The notes below the pieces were generated by a model, which was not told the origin of the DNA, did no database searches, and saw only the letters and a program-made list of their open reading frames with translations. A stretch of 64,000 bases of DNA from a cf. Phormidesmis sp. LEGE 11477 (GTDB lineage: Bacteria > Cyanobacteriota > Cyanobacteriia > Phormidesmidales > Phormidesmidaceae), in assembly GCF_015207105.1 (NCBI RefSeq), contig NZ_JADEXO010000015.1:1-64000 (forward strand), read 5' to 3'. This document shows positions 8,182 to 16,820 of this stretch, in pieces (the stretch's first letter is position 1; every line of letters begins with the position of its first letter). A program made the translations under genes and the position numbers.

Positions 8182-8853
8182 ATGATTGATGAAGGCTATA
8201 TCAAGTATCGGTGTGAATGGATTGAGAAAGATGCGATCGCACCCCAAACAGTCACAGACCTCACCCGCTACCGCAATGCACTGCACCAGCTTCAGCTAAT
8301 CGGCGAATATCCCAACGGCATCGGATTCGGCAACCTCTCCCAAAGAACACTCCTTTCCCCCATCCCCCATCTCTCCACTCCCCGTTTCATCATCACAGGC
8401 ACCCAAACCGGCCACCTCCCGACGCTTGCCGCCGCCGACTACGCCCTGGTTACCGACTTCAATCCCGCTCAAAACACCCTTACCTGCAAAGGGCTAAAAA
8501 AAGCTTCTTCCGAATCTTTAACGCATGGCATTATCTACAGCGCTCATCCAGGCATTGGCGCGATCATTCACGTACATAACGCTCGGCTTTGGCAGCAGCT
8601 ACTGCATCAGGTGCCGACAACGAGTGCGGACATCGCGTATGGTACGCCCGAGATGGCAGCAGAAACGCAGCGTTTGTTTGAAGAAACACCTTTATTGCAA
8701 CAAAAAATTTTCGTGATGGCAGGACACGAGGAAGGCGTGGTTACCTTTGGTGAAACGTTGCAGACGGCCTACCGAGTGCTGATCAACTGGGGAATGATGC
8801 TAGGCATCGTATCGGAATCTGCTCTGCAGCTACCACATGAACCAACTAGTTGA
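8182..8853 (+). CDS. Class II aldolase/adducin family protein
   Basis: A 223-residue protein of the class II aldolase/adducin family, which are zinc enzymes acting on small sugar phosphates or phosphonate-like substrates (fuculose/ribulose-phosphate aldolases, MtnB). The zinc-ligand pair is seen in IIHVHNARLW, and a third His in MAGHEEGVVTFG. The usual catalytic Glu region is poorly conserved, so the exact reaction is open. ATG at 8182 is preferred over the TTG at 8167, because a GGAGGG sits 8 nt before it. An internal heptamer array (8357-8384) inserts SPIPHLSTP-like residues after the NLSQR motif. Confidence 0.8.
   Translation: MIDEGYIKYRCEWIEKDAIAPQTVTDLTRYRNALHQLQLIGEYPNGIGFGNLSQRTLLSPIPHLSTPRFIITGTQTGHLPTLAAADYALVTDFNPAQNTLTCKGLKKASSESLTHGIIYSAHPGIGAIIHVHNARLWQQLLHQVPTTSADIAYGTPEMAAETQRLFEETPLLQQKIFVMAGHEEGVVTFGETLQTAYRVLINWGMMLGIVSESALQLPHEPTS
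8357..8384. repeat. Heptanucleotide repeat inside the aldolase gene
   Basis: Four 7-nt units (cccccat, cccccat, ctctcca, ctccccg), the complement of the same GGGGATG-type heptamer found at 8128-8176. It lies in frame in the class II aldolase gene, where it encodes a Pro/Ser-rich insertion. Confidence 0.65.
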
Positions 8854-8948
8854 AGCGGGTAGTGCGGATTAGAAACTGGTGCGGATTAGAAATCAGACTC
8901 TCGATGTCCACAACTGCTAAGCGCTTGGCATAGTTTATCTATCCGGCT

Positions 8949-9392
8949 CTAGATCCCTAGCTCTAGATCCAGCGACGTAGGTATCTTTAAATCAGCCCGT
9001 CGGCCTCTCGTAGAATAGCTTAGGGCCAGTTCAATCGGCTCCGGCGGTAGATGGGTCAATCGCTCAGACCATTCGATCGCCACAATGCCGGGTTCTACCT
9101 CGATGCCTTCCCAGTAGGTTTCTAAGTACAGACCGTTTGTTTCAGCCGCAGACAGCCGATATAGATCTATGTGATATAGCGGCACTCGTCCTTTTGTATA
9201 TTCATTGATCAGTGTGAACGTGGGGCTATCGATATCTTCAACGCCTAGGCCAGCGCCTAAACCCTGCACCAGCGTTGTTTTGCCACTGCCTAGATCGCCC
9301 TTTAGCAATAGCACGCTGCCAGTGGGCAACTGCTCACCCAGCGATCGCCCCAGTGCCTGCGTCGCCTGGCTGTTTGGCAGCTCAATGATCAT
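8949..9392 (-). CDS. tsaE: TsaE, tRNA threonylcarbamoyladenosine biosynthesis ATPase
   Basis: A small P-loop ATPase needed, with TsaB, TsaC and TsaD, for the t6A37 modification of ANN-decoding tRNAs. Visible are Walker A GDLGSGKTT, the SPTFTLINEY switch and the YHIDLYRL motif, and WSERL near the C-terminus, all typical of TsaE/YjeE. The family starts just before the MIIELPNSQAT segment, so the internal ATG at 9392 is chosen. An upstream in-frame start at 9449 would add 19 residues (MYIVYTAGLG...) that look unrelated. It is divergent from the ParA-like gene. Confidence 0.93.
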   Translation of the reverse strand: MIIELPNSQATQALGRSLGEQLPTGSVLLLKGDLGSGKTTLVQGLGAGLGVEDIDSPTFTLINEYTKGRVPLYHIDLYRLSAAETNGLYLETYWEGIEVEPGIVAIEWSERLTHLPPEPIELALSYSTRGRRADLKIPTSLDLELGI

Positions 9393-9471
9393 CTGTCTAC
9401 CTTCGACTCCCTGACGCCAACCCAATCCTGCTGTATAAACTATATACATTGGCCTCGGATCTAATCTTTAA

Positions 9472-10128
9472 ATGATCATCACCGTAGCTAGTTTTAAGGG
9501 GGGCGTCGGCAAAACGACGAGTGCGATTCACCTGGCGGCCTTCTTGCAGGGGCAGGGGGAAACGGTGCTGATTGACGCTGACCCTAACCGTTCAGCATTG
9601 GGCTGGGCGAGCAGAGGCGAGCTGCCGTTTAGCGTCGTTGACCAGTGGGATGCAGAGGAAACCATCAAGCCTAGTAGCAATGTGGTGATAGATACGCCCG
9701 CTAGACCGATTCCAGAAGATCTTGCAGCCCTGGCTAGAACCTGTGATTTGCTCGTGCTGCCGACCACGCCAGATGTACTAGCGTTAGATGCGCTGGTGCT
9801 GACTGTGGAATACCTCAAGGCAATTAGTACCAGCCATTACCGCATTTTGATCACCTCTATTCCACCCAGACCCAGTAAGGCTGGACAGGAAGTCAAAGAA
9901 CTTTTACAAGAAGCTAATCTACCTATCTTCGATCAGGGTATTCGACGGTTTGCAGCGTTTCAAAAGGCGGCGCTGCAGGGCGTTCCTGTCTATATGGTCA
10001 AAGACCAGCGGGCGGAGACTGGCTGGCAAGATTACGAAAATGTAGGCGGTGAGATTCTAGAAATTATGAACGTGCGAGATTTGGAAAACAACGCGACAGA
10101 AGAGCCTGAAGTGAAAGATTTCTTTTGA
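9472..10128 (+). CDS. ParA-family ATPase (standalone)
   Basis: A 218-residue ParA/MinD-type ATPase. It begins with the deviant Walker A motif FKGGVGKTT, including the signature Lys (about residue 9), followed by LIDADPNRS and VIDTPARP (Walker B region). It binds ATP as a sandwich dimer and normally positions a cargo (chromosome, plasmid, carboxysome or protein cluster) with a partner protein. No ParB- or McdB-like gene is adjacent, so the cargo is unknown. The signature Lys argues against a McdA-type carboxysome protein. The C-terminal tail is acidic and ends EVKDFF, possibly a partner-binding peptide. Confidence 0.88.
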   Translation: MIITVASFKGGVGKTTSAIHLAAFLQGQGETVLIDADPNRSALGWASRGELPFSVVDQWDAEETIKPSSNVVIDTPARPIPEDLAALARTCDLLVLPTTPDVLALDALVLTVEYLKAISTSHYRILITSIPPRPSKAGQEVKELLQEANLPIFDQGIRRFAAFQKAALQGVPVYMVKDQRAETGWQDYENVGGEILEIMNVRDLENNATEEPEVKDFF

Positions 10129-10228
10129 GGTGGATTGAATACAGCACCATTGAGACCCAACCCAATAGAAACTGAACTGTCATCGGGAAACCTTTGAATA
10201 GGACACTTTGTATAAAGGTAGACATTCA

Positions 10229-12331
10229 ATGGGTTCGGTAAATACTCGCTCAAAACGATCAATCGCTAGTCTGGTAGGAATTAGCTACTTGATGGTTAGC
10301 ATTCCTGCAGGCTCTTTCGGATTGGGCGTTGCCAAAGCGCAGACAACCAGCGCGGAGACAACCAGCGCAGAGACGGCGCAGAGCCCTAGAAGCGGTCACC
10401 AATGCTATGACCTGGCCACAGAACAGCCAGAACCGCTAGGTGAATTTAGAACCCGCCTACTCGACACAGCAGCAGTGGCAGCGCGGCGGGCTGACACGCC
10501 TGGGGAGAAGGCAGCCGCGCTGGTAGATGTCAGTAGAAGCTATGCGTGTTTAGGGCAGCGGGAACTAGCAGCTGCTCTGGCGGAAGAATCCTTGCCTATT
10601 GTTGAAGATTTGGCAGATGTCGGTGAGAAAGGGAGGTTGTTGGGTGCGATCGCTAATATCTACGGCGAACGGCTAAACGACCTAGAAAGGGCGAATGATA
10701 TATTGCTTCAGGTAATCGAGCTAACTAAAACTACTGCTGAAGACTCAGCACTTCATCATCAGCTATCTCAACAAATTGTTCGTACGTATGCTGTTACGGG
10801 ACAATACGCCAATATTCGTCGCTACATTGATTCTATTGAGACTATCTCTAGTCGAGAGAATGCACTGCGGCTAGCTGAATACACGCTAATGAACTCGGAA
10901 GCAGACAGCGATTTGATTGAAGAACTGTTTCCAGAATTTTTGCTAGAAGAAGAGCACTTTGAACATAGCGTACGGCCTATCTACTCTCACTTATTTTCAC
11001 TTTCGGGCAGAGGTGAGGACGGTAGTGCGCCGCTTCAACAATCAGCAATTGATGACCTTATTGAGCAAGAAATTCAGACTATTGAGCTAGAGCAGAATGA
11101 TTTTCATAGAATCTATAGCTACACTAATCTTGCTGATAGCTTACACAGGGCAGGATACTCAGAGAGAGCTGTCTCTGTCTTAGAGAAGGCTATAGAGTCG
11201 CTGGAAGACTTACAAAATTCAGAAGAGTCTTCTAATAGCGACTCATCAATGTATTTGGGTTCACAGGAGTTGCTACTCTACAGCAGTATCGTCGGTACCT
11301 TTTTTAGAATGGGTGAAGCTGATAGAGGGCTCGCCTTAATCGAGCAAATAGAAGATTCACCTGAAGGCTCAATGAAAAAGATAAGTATTCTGTTTCCACT
11401 GATCTTCTCTTTTGGTGAATCAGTTCTACCTGCCCAGGCAAGCAGCCTTATTGCAGAGCTAGAGCAGACAATTCGAGCATCTAATCAAACAGCCGACGAA
11501 ACAGCCACTCATTTAGTGCTGATTGCCAACGCATACGGACAGATTGGAGAGGTTGAAAATGTTCGGCGCATTACGAGAGAACTATTAACTAGTGATGTTG
11601 ACAGACTCGAAGCTCTCACAAGTTCTGGTTCTGTGATTCTCTTGTTATCTACCATAGGAGACTATGAGGATGCGATCGCGCTGGCATCCTCAATTGACGA
11701 CGACGACGTTTATTCCGCACTAGCCATTAATCTTGCTACTCAATCCCAAGAAGATTTGGCGCAGCGAGTCTTCAGTGACATCACATCACCTGTACAACAG
11801 ATACAAACGTTGACTTTGATGGCAGAGGAATATCATCGCCTAGAACACTCAGACATCGCCTTTGATCTATTTGTACAAGCGCTCAGTATTGCTGAGACTG
11901 CCGAATTAGAAAGCGGCGAAGCATACCTTGACTACTATGAGAATTCAGAATCTTGGCGTAGGGGGCTGATTAGAGATATCGTCTATTCGGCAGACAGACT
12001 GGGTTTTTCTGAACGAGTACAGCCATTGATTGAAAATGATTCTATTCGGATAAACTTTGGGCTGGACTCGACTGACCTAGAGACTGTCTTGGCAAAGGAA
12101 GGGGATATTCTAGCGCTACCGCTTGAGGATAGTGTCTTACGATCGATTGCTAGCCAAGCCGCACAAGAGCAGATGTTTTCTTTGGCAATCGAGGCCGTTG
12201 CCGCAATGTCGTCAGCCTACGAGCAGGTGAAAATTCTGACCACGATTACAGATTGCTACGTGACTAGCGAAACCACCGCAGATGCTGAAACCATCCGGCT
12301 GCTAGAAGCCTTGGCCGACAGCTACCGCTAG
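10229..12331 (+). CDS. Exported helical-repeat (TPR-like) protein of unknown function
   Basis: About 700 residues. ATG 10229 is preferred over the TTG at 10208, because AAGGTAG precedes it and a signal peptide follows (SLVGISYLMVSIPAG...AKAQ). After the cleavage site is a 15-nt repeat giving TTSAE-TTSAE. The rest is Leu/Glu/Ala-rich alpha-helical repeats with the A-x-x-Y and ERA-like spacing of degenerate TPR units (for example RAGYSERAVSVLEKAIESL and AEEYHRLEHSDIAFDLFVQAL). No catalytic motif is seen. A periplasmic scaffold is a reasonable inference; no function is known. Confidence 0.75.
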   Translation: MGSVNTRSKRSIASLVGISYLMVSIPAGSFGLGVAKAQTTSAETTSAETAQSPRSGHQCYDLATEQPEPLGEFRTRLLDTAAVAARRADTPGEKAAALVDVSRSYACLGQRELAAALAEESLPIVEDLADVGEKGRLLGAIANIYGERLNDLERANDILLQVIELTKTTAEDSALHHQLSQQIVRTYAVTGQYANIRRYIDSIETISSRENALRLAEYTLMNSEADSDLIEELFPEFLLEEEHFEHSVRPIYSHLFSLSGRGEDGSAPLQQSAIDDLIEQEIQTIELEQNDFHRIYSYTNLADSLHRAGYSERAVSVLEKAIESLEDLQNSEESSNSDSSMYLGSQELLLYSSIVGTFFRMGEADRGLALIEQIEDSPEGSMKKISILFPLIFSFGESVLPAQASSLIAELEQTIRASNQTADETATHLVLIANAYGQIGEVENVRRITRELLTSDVDRLEALTSSGSVILLLSTIGDYEDAIALASSIDDDDVYSALAINLATQSQEDLAQRVFSDITSPVQQIQTLTLMAEEYHRLEHSDIAFDLFVQALSIAETAELESGEAYLDYYENSESWRRGLIRDIVYSADRLGFSERVQPLIENDSIRINFGLDSTDLETVLAKEGDILALPLEDSVLRSIASQAAQEQMFSLAIEAVAAMSSAYEQVKILTTITDCYVTSETTADAETIRLLEALADSYR

Positions 12332-12430
12332 CAATCAGCTTCAGGATCGCAACTTCCCACGCAAGGAGTTTCAGTCTGAATCTTCCCGCCTCATGGCACA
12401 ATTGGTAGAGCCAGAGAAATAAAACGCCGG

Positions 12431-12984
12431 ATGATGAAAGACCTATTTAAGATGCTGAAGCGATTTGCCCTGCTGTTTGTGATTGTGCTGGCCCTGGGTC
12501 TGCAAAGCTGCTCACCAGGAGTCAGTCTGCAATCTTATAACGACAGCTACGAAGGCTATGAGTTCAAATATCCGACTGGCTGGGTACCCGCTCAGGTAGA
12601 AGGTGGCCCGGATACGGTATTTCACGACATCATCAGAGCTAGCGAAAATGTCAGCGTCGTCATCAGCCCCGTTTCTGGTGGCAAGACGCTACCCGATCTG
12701 GGCACGCCCTCAGAGGTTGGCTACACCCTAAAAGCATCACCTCTTTCGCGCCCGACGATCGCAATGTAGAACTGGTCAATGCTCAATCTTTTGAAGCTGG
12801 CGACAAGCTCTACTACATTCTTGAATACGTTGCTAACTTGCCCTCTGGTCAGCGTCACGACCTGGCTAGCGTCATTATTCGACGCGGCCAGCTCTATACG
12901 TTCAATGCTTCAATCCCCGAAGCTCGCTGGGAGAAGATGAAGGACACGATGAAGCAGACGGTGGCATCTTTCTCTGTCTACTAA
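12431..12984 (+). pseudogene. PsbP-like (CyanoP family) lipoprotein gene with a frameshift
   Basis: The first frame (12431-12769) encodes a lipoprotein signal with lipobox LQSC and a PsbP domain start (YEGYEFKYPTGWV, SVVISPVSGGKTLPDLGTPSEVG), then shifts into a premature stop. The rest of the domain (SITSFAPDDRNVELVNAQSF ... ASFSVY) continues in the frame one base back and ends at TAA 12982-12984. The join falls at about 12728-12736, around CCCTAAAAGC, as if one base (perhaps an A) were missing. The joined product would be about 185 residues, the normal CyanoP length. CyanoP is a lumenal lipoprotein that helps photosystem II assembly. Either the gene is dead, or this is a sequencing or assembly error, since codon content after the shift looks intact. 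A strong terminator follows. Confidence 0.8.
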
Positions 12985-13064
12985 ATACTCTCTTGCTAGG
13001 TAGCTACGTTTAGCCGCTGCTTTGCTGCTTTTGCCAAAGACGCTCGGAAAAACCAAAGACTACT

Positions 13065-13109
13065 AAAGACGCGCTCATTCAGTTCCTTCCACTGTGAGTG
13101 CGTCTTTTT
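13065..13109 (+). terminator. Rho-independent terminator after the psbP-like gene
   Basis: A long stem of about 13 pairs: AAAGACGCGCTCA (13065-13077) with TGAGTGCGTCTTT (13095-13107), one G-U pair, loop about 17 nt, ending in TTTTT. It lies 80 bp after the psbP-like stop and before maf on the same strand, so it isolates the two units. Confidence 0.85.
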
Positions 13110-13161
13110 GCATTGTTTCTTGTTACGCTAGTTTCCTACGTTTCGCCCTAAAAAAACGCTT

Positions 13162-13755
13162 ATGGCTGATATTCAATTCGTGCTGGCCTCTGCCTCGGTT
13201 GCCCGTCGAAATCTGTTGATAGAAGCAGGTATTCAGCCGTTTGTCTGTCCTAGCAACTTTGATGAAGATGCGGTGGTAATTAGCGATCCGCGAGAGCTGG
13301 TAGAGGTGTTGGCTCTGGGCAAGGCTGAGATGGTCGCACCCCAGTTCAAGAGTGCGCTAGTGTTGGGATGCGATTCTGTTTTGTCGATTAATGACGTTCC
13401 TTATGGGAAACCGGAAAGCAGGCAAGAAGCGATTGACCGATGGCGGTCTATGCGGGGTGGTTCGGGTGAGTTGCTAACCGGGTATGCGCTGATTGCGCCT
13501 GGACGAAAGCCCTTAGTGCGCCATCGAATGACGCGGGTGTTTTTTGCTAATCCTTCGGACCAAGAGATTGAGGCGTACATCGATACAGGTGAGCCGATGC
13601 ACTGCGCGGGGGCGTTTGCGACGGACGGCAAGGGCAGTATGTTTGTGGAAAAGATCGAAGGCTGTCATACGAATGTAGTGGGCTTAAGCATCCCGATGCT
13701 GCGGCATATGATGGGAGAGCTAGGCTATCGGGCGATTGACTTTTGGGGGCAGTAG
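13162..13755 (+). CDS. maf: Maf family nucleoside triphosphate pyrophosphatase
   Basis: A 197-residue house-cleaning enzyme that hydrolyses non-canonical or modified NTPs (dTTP/UTP or m7GTP type). It opens with VLASASVARRNLL, which matches the Maf signature LAS-x-S-x-RR, and has the DEDAV segment, the GCDSVL motif and the GK-x-x-x region. Residues SMFVEKIEGCHTNVVGLSIP are the conserved C-terminal substrate loop. Length is normal. It is followed after 3 bp by the UPF0182 gene, so the two are almost certainly co-transcribed. Confidence 0.94.
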   Translation: MADIQFVLASASVARRNLLIEAGIQPFVCPSNFDEDAVVISDPRELVEVLALGKAEMVAPQFKSALVLGCDSVLSINDVPYGKPESRQEAIDRWRSMRGGSGELLTGYALIAPGRKPLVRHRMTRVFFANPSDQEIEAYIDTGEPMHCAGAFATDGKGSMFVEKIEGCHTNVVGLSIPMLRHMMGELGYRAIDFWGQ

Positions 13756-13758
13756 GCT

Positions 13759-16700
13759 ATGAGCCGAGCGCAGGGCAGCTATGTAGATAGAAGTTTGAAC
13801 TATCCGGCTAGACGCCGAAAAAGCTGGGCCCGTGTTGGGCGTAACGGCCTGATTACCGGCTTTTTGGTGCTGCTGCTGGCCTATGTTGCGACGTACTACT
13901 GGGCGGAAGGACTGTGGTTTGAGGAACTGGACTTTTTGTCTGAGTTTTTGCTGCGATCGCGCACTCAAATCCTACTGGGTGCGATCACTCTGTTCGGCAG
14001 TCTGGGCTTTGTCTTTGCCAATTTCAACGCCGCTGAGCAGCTCAAGTTCAACCGCAACTGCCTGCTGCCTAACCAGGCCAACCTCAGCATCGGTCTCGGA
14101 CTAAGAACGCTGCTGCCGATTCTGTTCTTTCTGGGCTTTGCTATCAGTGGCAACTTATTACATCACGCTCAGATCGCAATCACTGAGCTGACGACGACAA
14201 GGGCAGCTATTCCGACACCGCTGGGCCTAAGCTTTCGTGAGAATTGGAAGCTAGTGCTCGATCTGATCGCTCAGCCGATTTTATTGGCTTTGGTAGTTGG
14301 CAGTGCGATCGCGCTAGTCACTTTTCCACTGAGTCTATTGCGCGTCGTGGCGGTTGTTCTTAGCCTCTGCTTCAGTATCATCGCCGTCGAAGAATGGGCG
14401 CGTGTTTTGCCAGCGCTGAATCCTTCTTCTTTCGATCAAATCGACCCGGTCTTTAAAGAAGAACTCAGCTTTTATATTTTTCGGTTGCCGCTGTGGGAAC
14501 TCATAGAGTTCTGGCTCTCAGGGCTATTCGTATTTATGCTAGCAGCGGTGATGCTGGAGTACTTGCTAGCAGGCAATACCTTTAGTCAAGGACGCTTTGC
14601 CGGATTTTCTTCGGGCCAGCAGCGACATCTGTCTGCGATCGCCTCTGGGCTGCTAGCTGTCACCGCTATGGGCGATTGGATTCGCCGCTACGAACTGCTC
14701 TATTCTCCGCAGGGCGTTAGCTATGGCGCGAGCTTTACCGATATCTATGTGGGACTACCTGTGAATACAGCCCTGAGCTTTATTGCTTTGGGATTGGCCG
14801 TGACTTTGGCGGGTAGAGCCCTCGGCGGTAAGTTTTTGACTAGGCGAGTGAGGATCAGCGGCGGCATATTGAAAGCTAGGCCAATAGTGGGTGCGATCGC
14901 GATCTACCTGCTGCTAACTCTCATTGGCAATACCCTCGCCCCCTGGCTAGTTCAGCGCCTGATTGTCCAGCCCAACGAACTACAGCGCGAAATTCCCTAC
15001 ATCGAGCGCACCATTGCCTTCACCCGCGACGCCTTCGATCTGGCCAATATCGAAGCCAAAGAATTCGATCCGCAAGGTACCCTCACCACCACCGAACTAG
15101 AAGCCAACGAATCTACCATCGACAATATTCGTCTGTGGGATACCCGGCCCCTGCTAGAATCCAACCGCCAGCTTCAGCAGATCCGGCTCTACTATGAATT
15201 TGCCGACGCCGATGTCGATCGCTACAGCTTTGCCGAAACTGCTACCCCTGATGCCGACACCATCAGTCGCCGCCAAGTCCTGATCTCAGCGCGCGAGTTG
15301 AACTATGAACGAGTTCCCGCCGAAGCTCAAACTTGGGTCAACGAACATCTGATCTACACTCACGGCTACGGCTTCACCATGAGCCCGGTCAACACGGCGG
15401 GGCCTAGCGGTTTACCCGAATACTTCATCAAGGATATCGCCCATACGCCTAGCTCAGAAGCCGTCCGGCGCTCTATTCCAGTAGAAAAACCCCGCCTCTA
15501 CTATGGCGAACTGACTAATACGTATGTCATGCCGAGTTCGCGCGTGCCCGAGCTAGACTTTCCTAGCGGCAGCGAGAATGTCTACAACCGCTACGACGGT
15601 CAAGGTGGCATCAACATCGGCCCGAGGTGGAAGCGCTTCTTGTTTGCCAAGCACCTAGGCGACTGGAAAATGCTGCTGACTGACGACTTTACCGCCGACA
15701 CCAAGTTAATGTTTCGGCGCAATATCAAGCAGCGAATCAATAGAATTGCACCCTTTCTTCAATTCGATGAAGATCCCTACCTAGTCATTGCTGATGCGGG
15801 CGCTAATTTTGCGACGCCCGGCGAAGAGTCTGGAACCAACTATCTGTACTGGATGATCGACGCCTATACGACGAGCGATCGCTATCCTTACGCCGATCCG
15901 GGTACCAACCCCTACAACTACATTCGCAACTCAGTGAAAGTTGTGGTCGATGCCTACAATGGCTCCGTTCACTTCTATATTGCCGACGAGCGCGATCCCA
16001 TTATTCGCACCTGGGCTCAAATCTTCCCGGCTATGTTTGAGCCGCTCTCAGCCATGCCAGAAACGCTAAGAGCCCACATCCGCTATCCGCAAGACTTTTC
16101 TCTGGTGCAATCTGATCAGCTATTGGCCTATCACATGACCGACCCGCAAGTCTTCTACAACCGAGAGGATTTGTGGCGTGCGCCCAACGAAATCTACGCT
16201 AGCGAAACCCAGGTTGTGAAGCCCTACTACCTGATTATGGAGCTGCCAGAAGAAGACGACACCGAGTTTGTTCTTTTGCGTCCATTTACGCCAGCCCAAA
16301 GAAACAACCTAGTCGCCTGGCTTGCCGCTCGTTCAGACGGGCAACAATACGGCAGGCAGCTTCTTTATCAGTTTCCCAAACAGGAGCTAGTCTTTGGCCC
16401 CGAACAAATAGAAGCCCGCATCAACCAAGAACCTGATATCTCGCAAAGAATCTCGCTTTGGAATACCCAGGGATCGCGCGCGAATCAAGGTAATCTTTTA
16501 GTCATTCCCATCGAACAATCTCTTCTATATGTAGAACCGCTCTATCTAGAAGCAGAACAAAACCGTCTGCCTATCCTGGCAAGAGTCATTATCGCCTATA
16601 AAAATCGGATTGCCATGGCACAGACGCTAGAGCAAGGTCTGCAGGCCATCTTTGGCGGCGAAGAGAGCGCTAGTCCAGCCATCATTAGAGAGTTAGATCA

Positions 16701-16782
16701 GCCCGACAGTGTTGAAGAACTGCTGTTACCCAGTGAAGACCCAGCTACGCCAGATGATAGCGCTCCAACAGAAGATAGCTGA
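13759..16782 (+). CDS. UPF0182 family membrane protein
   Basis: A 1007-residue protein of the UPF0182 (COG1615) family, found in cyanobacteria and actinobacteria, with no established function. The N-terminal third has about seven membrane helices (first at residues 33-55, FLVLLLAYVATYYWAEGLWF). Then comes a large extracytoplasmic domain with the conserved segments FLSFQ/LNYERVP, HGYGFTMSPVN, PRLYYGELT, LDFPSG and a YWMIDAYTTSDRYPY block. The C-terminus is acidic and low complexity. It starts directly after maf. An envelope-associated role is inferred from topology only. Confidence 0.92.
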   Translation: MSRAQGSYVDRSLNYPARRRKSWARVGRNGLITGFLVLLLAYVATYYWAEGLWFEELDFLSEFLLRSRTQILLGAITLFGSLGFVFANFNAAEQLKFNRNCLLPNQANLSIGLGLRTLLPILFFLGFAISGNLLHHAQIAITELTTTRAAIPTPLGLSFRENWKLVLDLIAQPILLALVVGSAIALVTFPLSLLRVVAVVLSLCFSIIAVEEWARVLPALNPSSFDQIDPVFKEELSFYIFRLPLWELIEFWLSGLFVFMLAAVMLEYLLAGNTFSQGRFAGFSSGQQRHLSAIASGLLAVTAMGDWIRRYELLYSPQGVSYGASFTDIYVGLPVNTALSFIALGLAVTLAGRALGGKFLTRRVRISGGILKARPIVGAIAIYLLLTLIGNTLAPWLVQRLIVQPNELQREIPYIERTIAFTRDAFDLANIEAKEFDPQGTLTTTELEANESTIDNIRLWDTRPLLESNRQLQQIRLYYEFADADVDRYSFAETATPDADTISRRQVLISARELNYERVPAEAQTWVNEHLIYTHGYGFTMSPVNTAGPSGLPEYFIKDIAHTPSSEAVRRSIPVEKPRLYYGELTNTYVMPSSRVPELDFPSGSENVYNRYDGQGGINIGPRWKRFLFAKHLGDWKMLLTDDFTADTKLMFRRNIKQRINRIAPFLQFDEDPYLVIADAGANFATPGEESGTNYLYWMIDAYTTSDRYPYADPGTNPYNYIRNSVKVVVDAYNGSVHFYIADERDPIIRTWAQIFPAMFEPLSAMPETLRAHIRYPQDFSLVQSDQLLAYHMTDPQVFYNREDLWRAPNEIYASETQVVKPYYLIMELPEEDDTEFVLLRPFTPAQRNNLVAWLAARSDGQQYGRQLLYQFPKQELVFGPEQIEARINQEPDISQRISLWNTQGSRANQGNLLVIPIEQSLLYVEPLYLEAEQNRLPILARVIIAYKNRIAMAQTLEQGLQAIFGGEESASPAIIRELDQPDSVEELLLPSEDPATPDDSAPTEDS

Positions 16783-16820
16783 GCCTTCTCCGATCGCCTT
16801 TACCACTCAACGCCTATGCA

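Noticed and set aside
12391-12412. tRNA D-arm-like string (TGGCACAATTGGTAGAGCC) before the psbP-like gene
   Set aside because: No anticodon stem, T-arm (GGTTCGAATCC-like) or acceptor match follows. At best a tiny remnant, probably chance.
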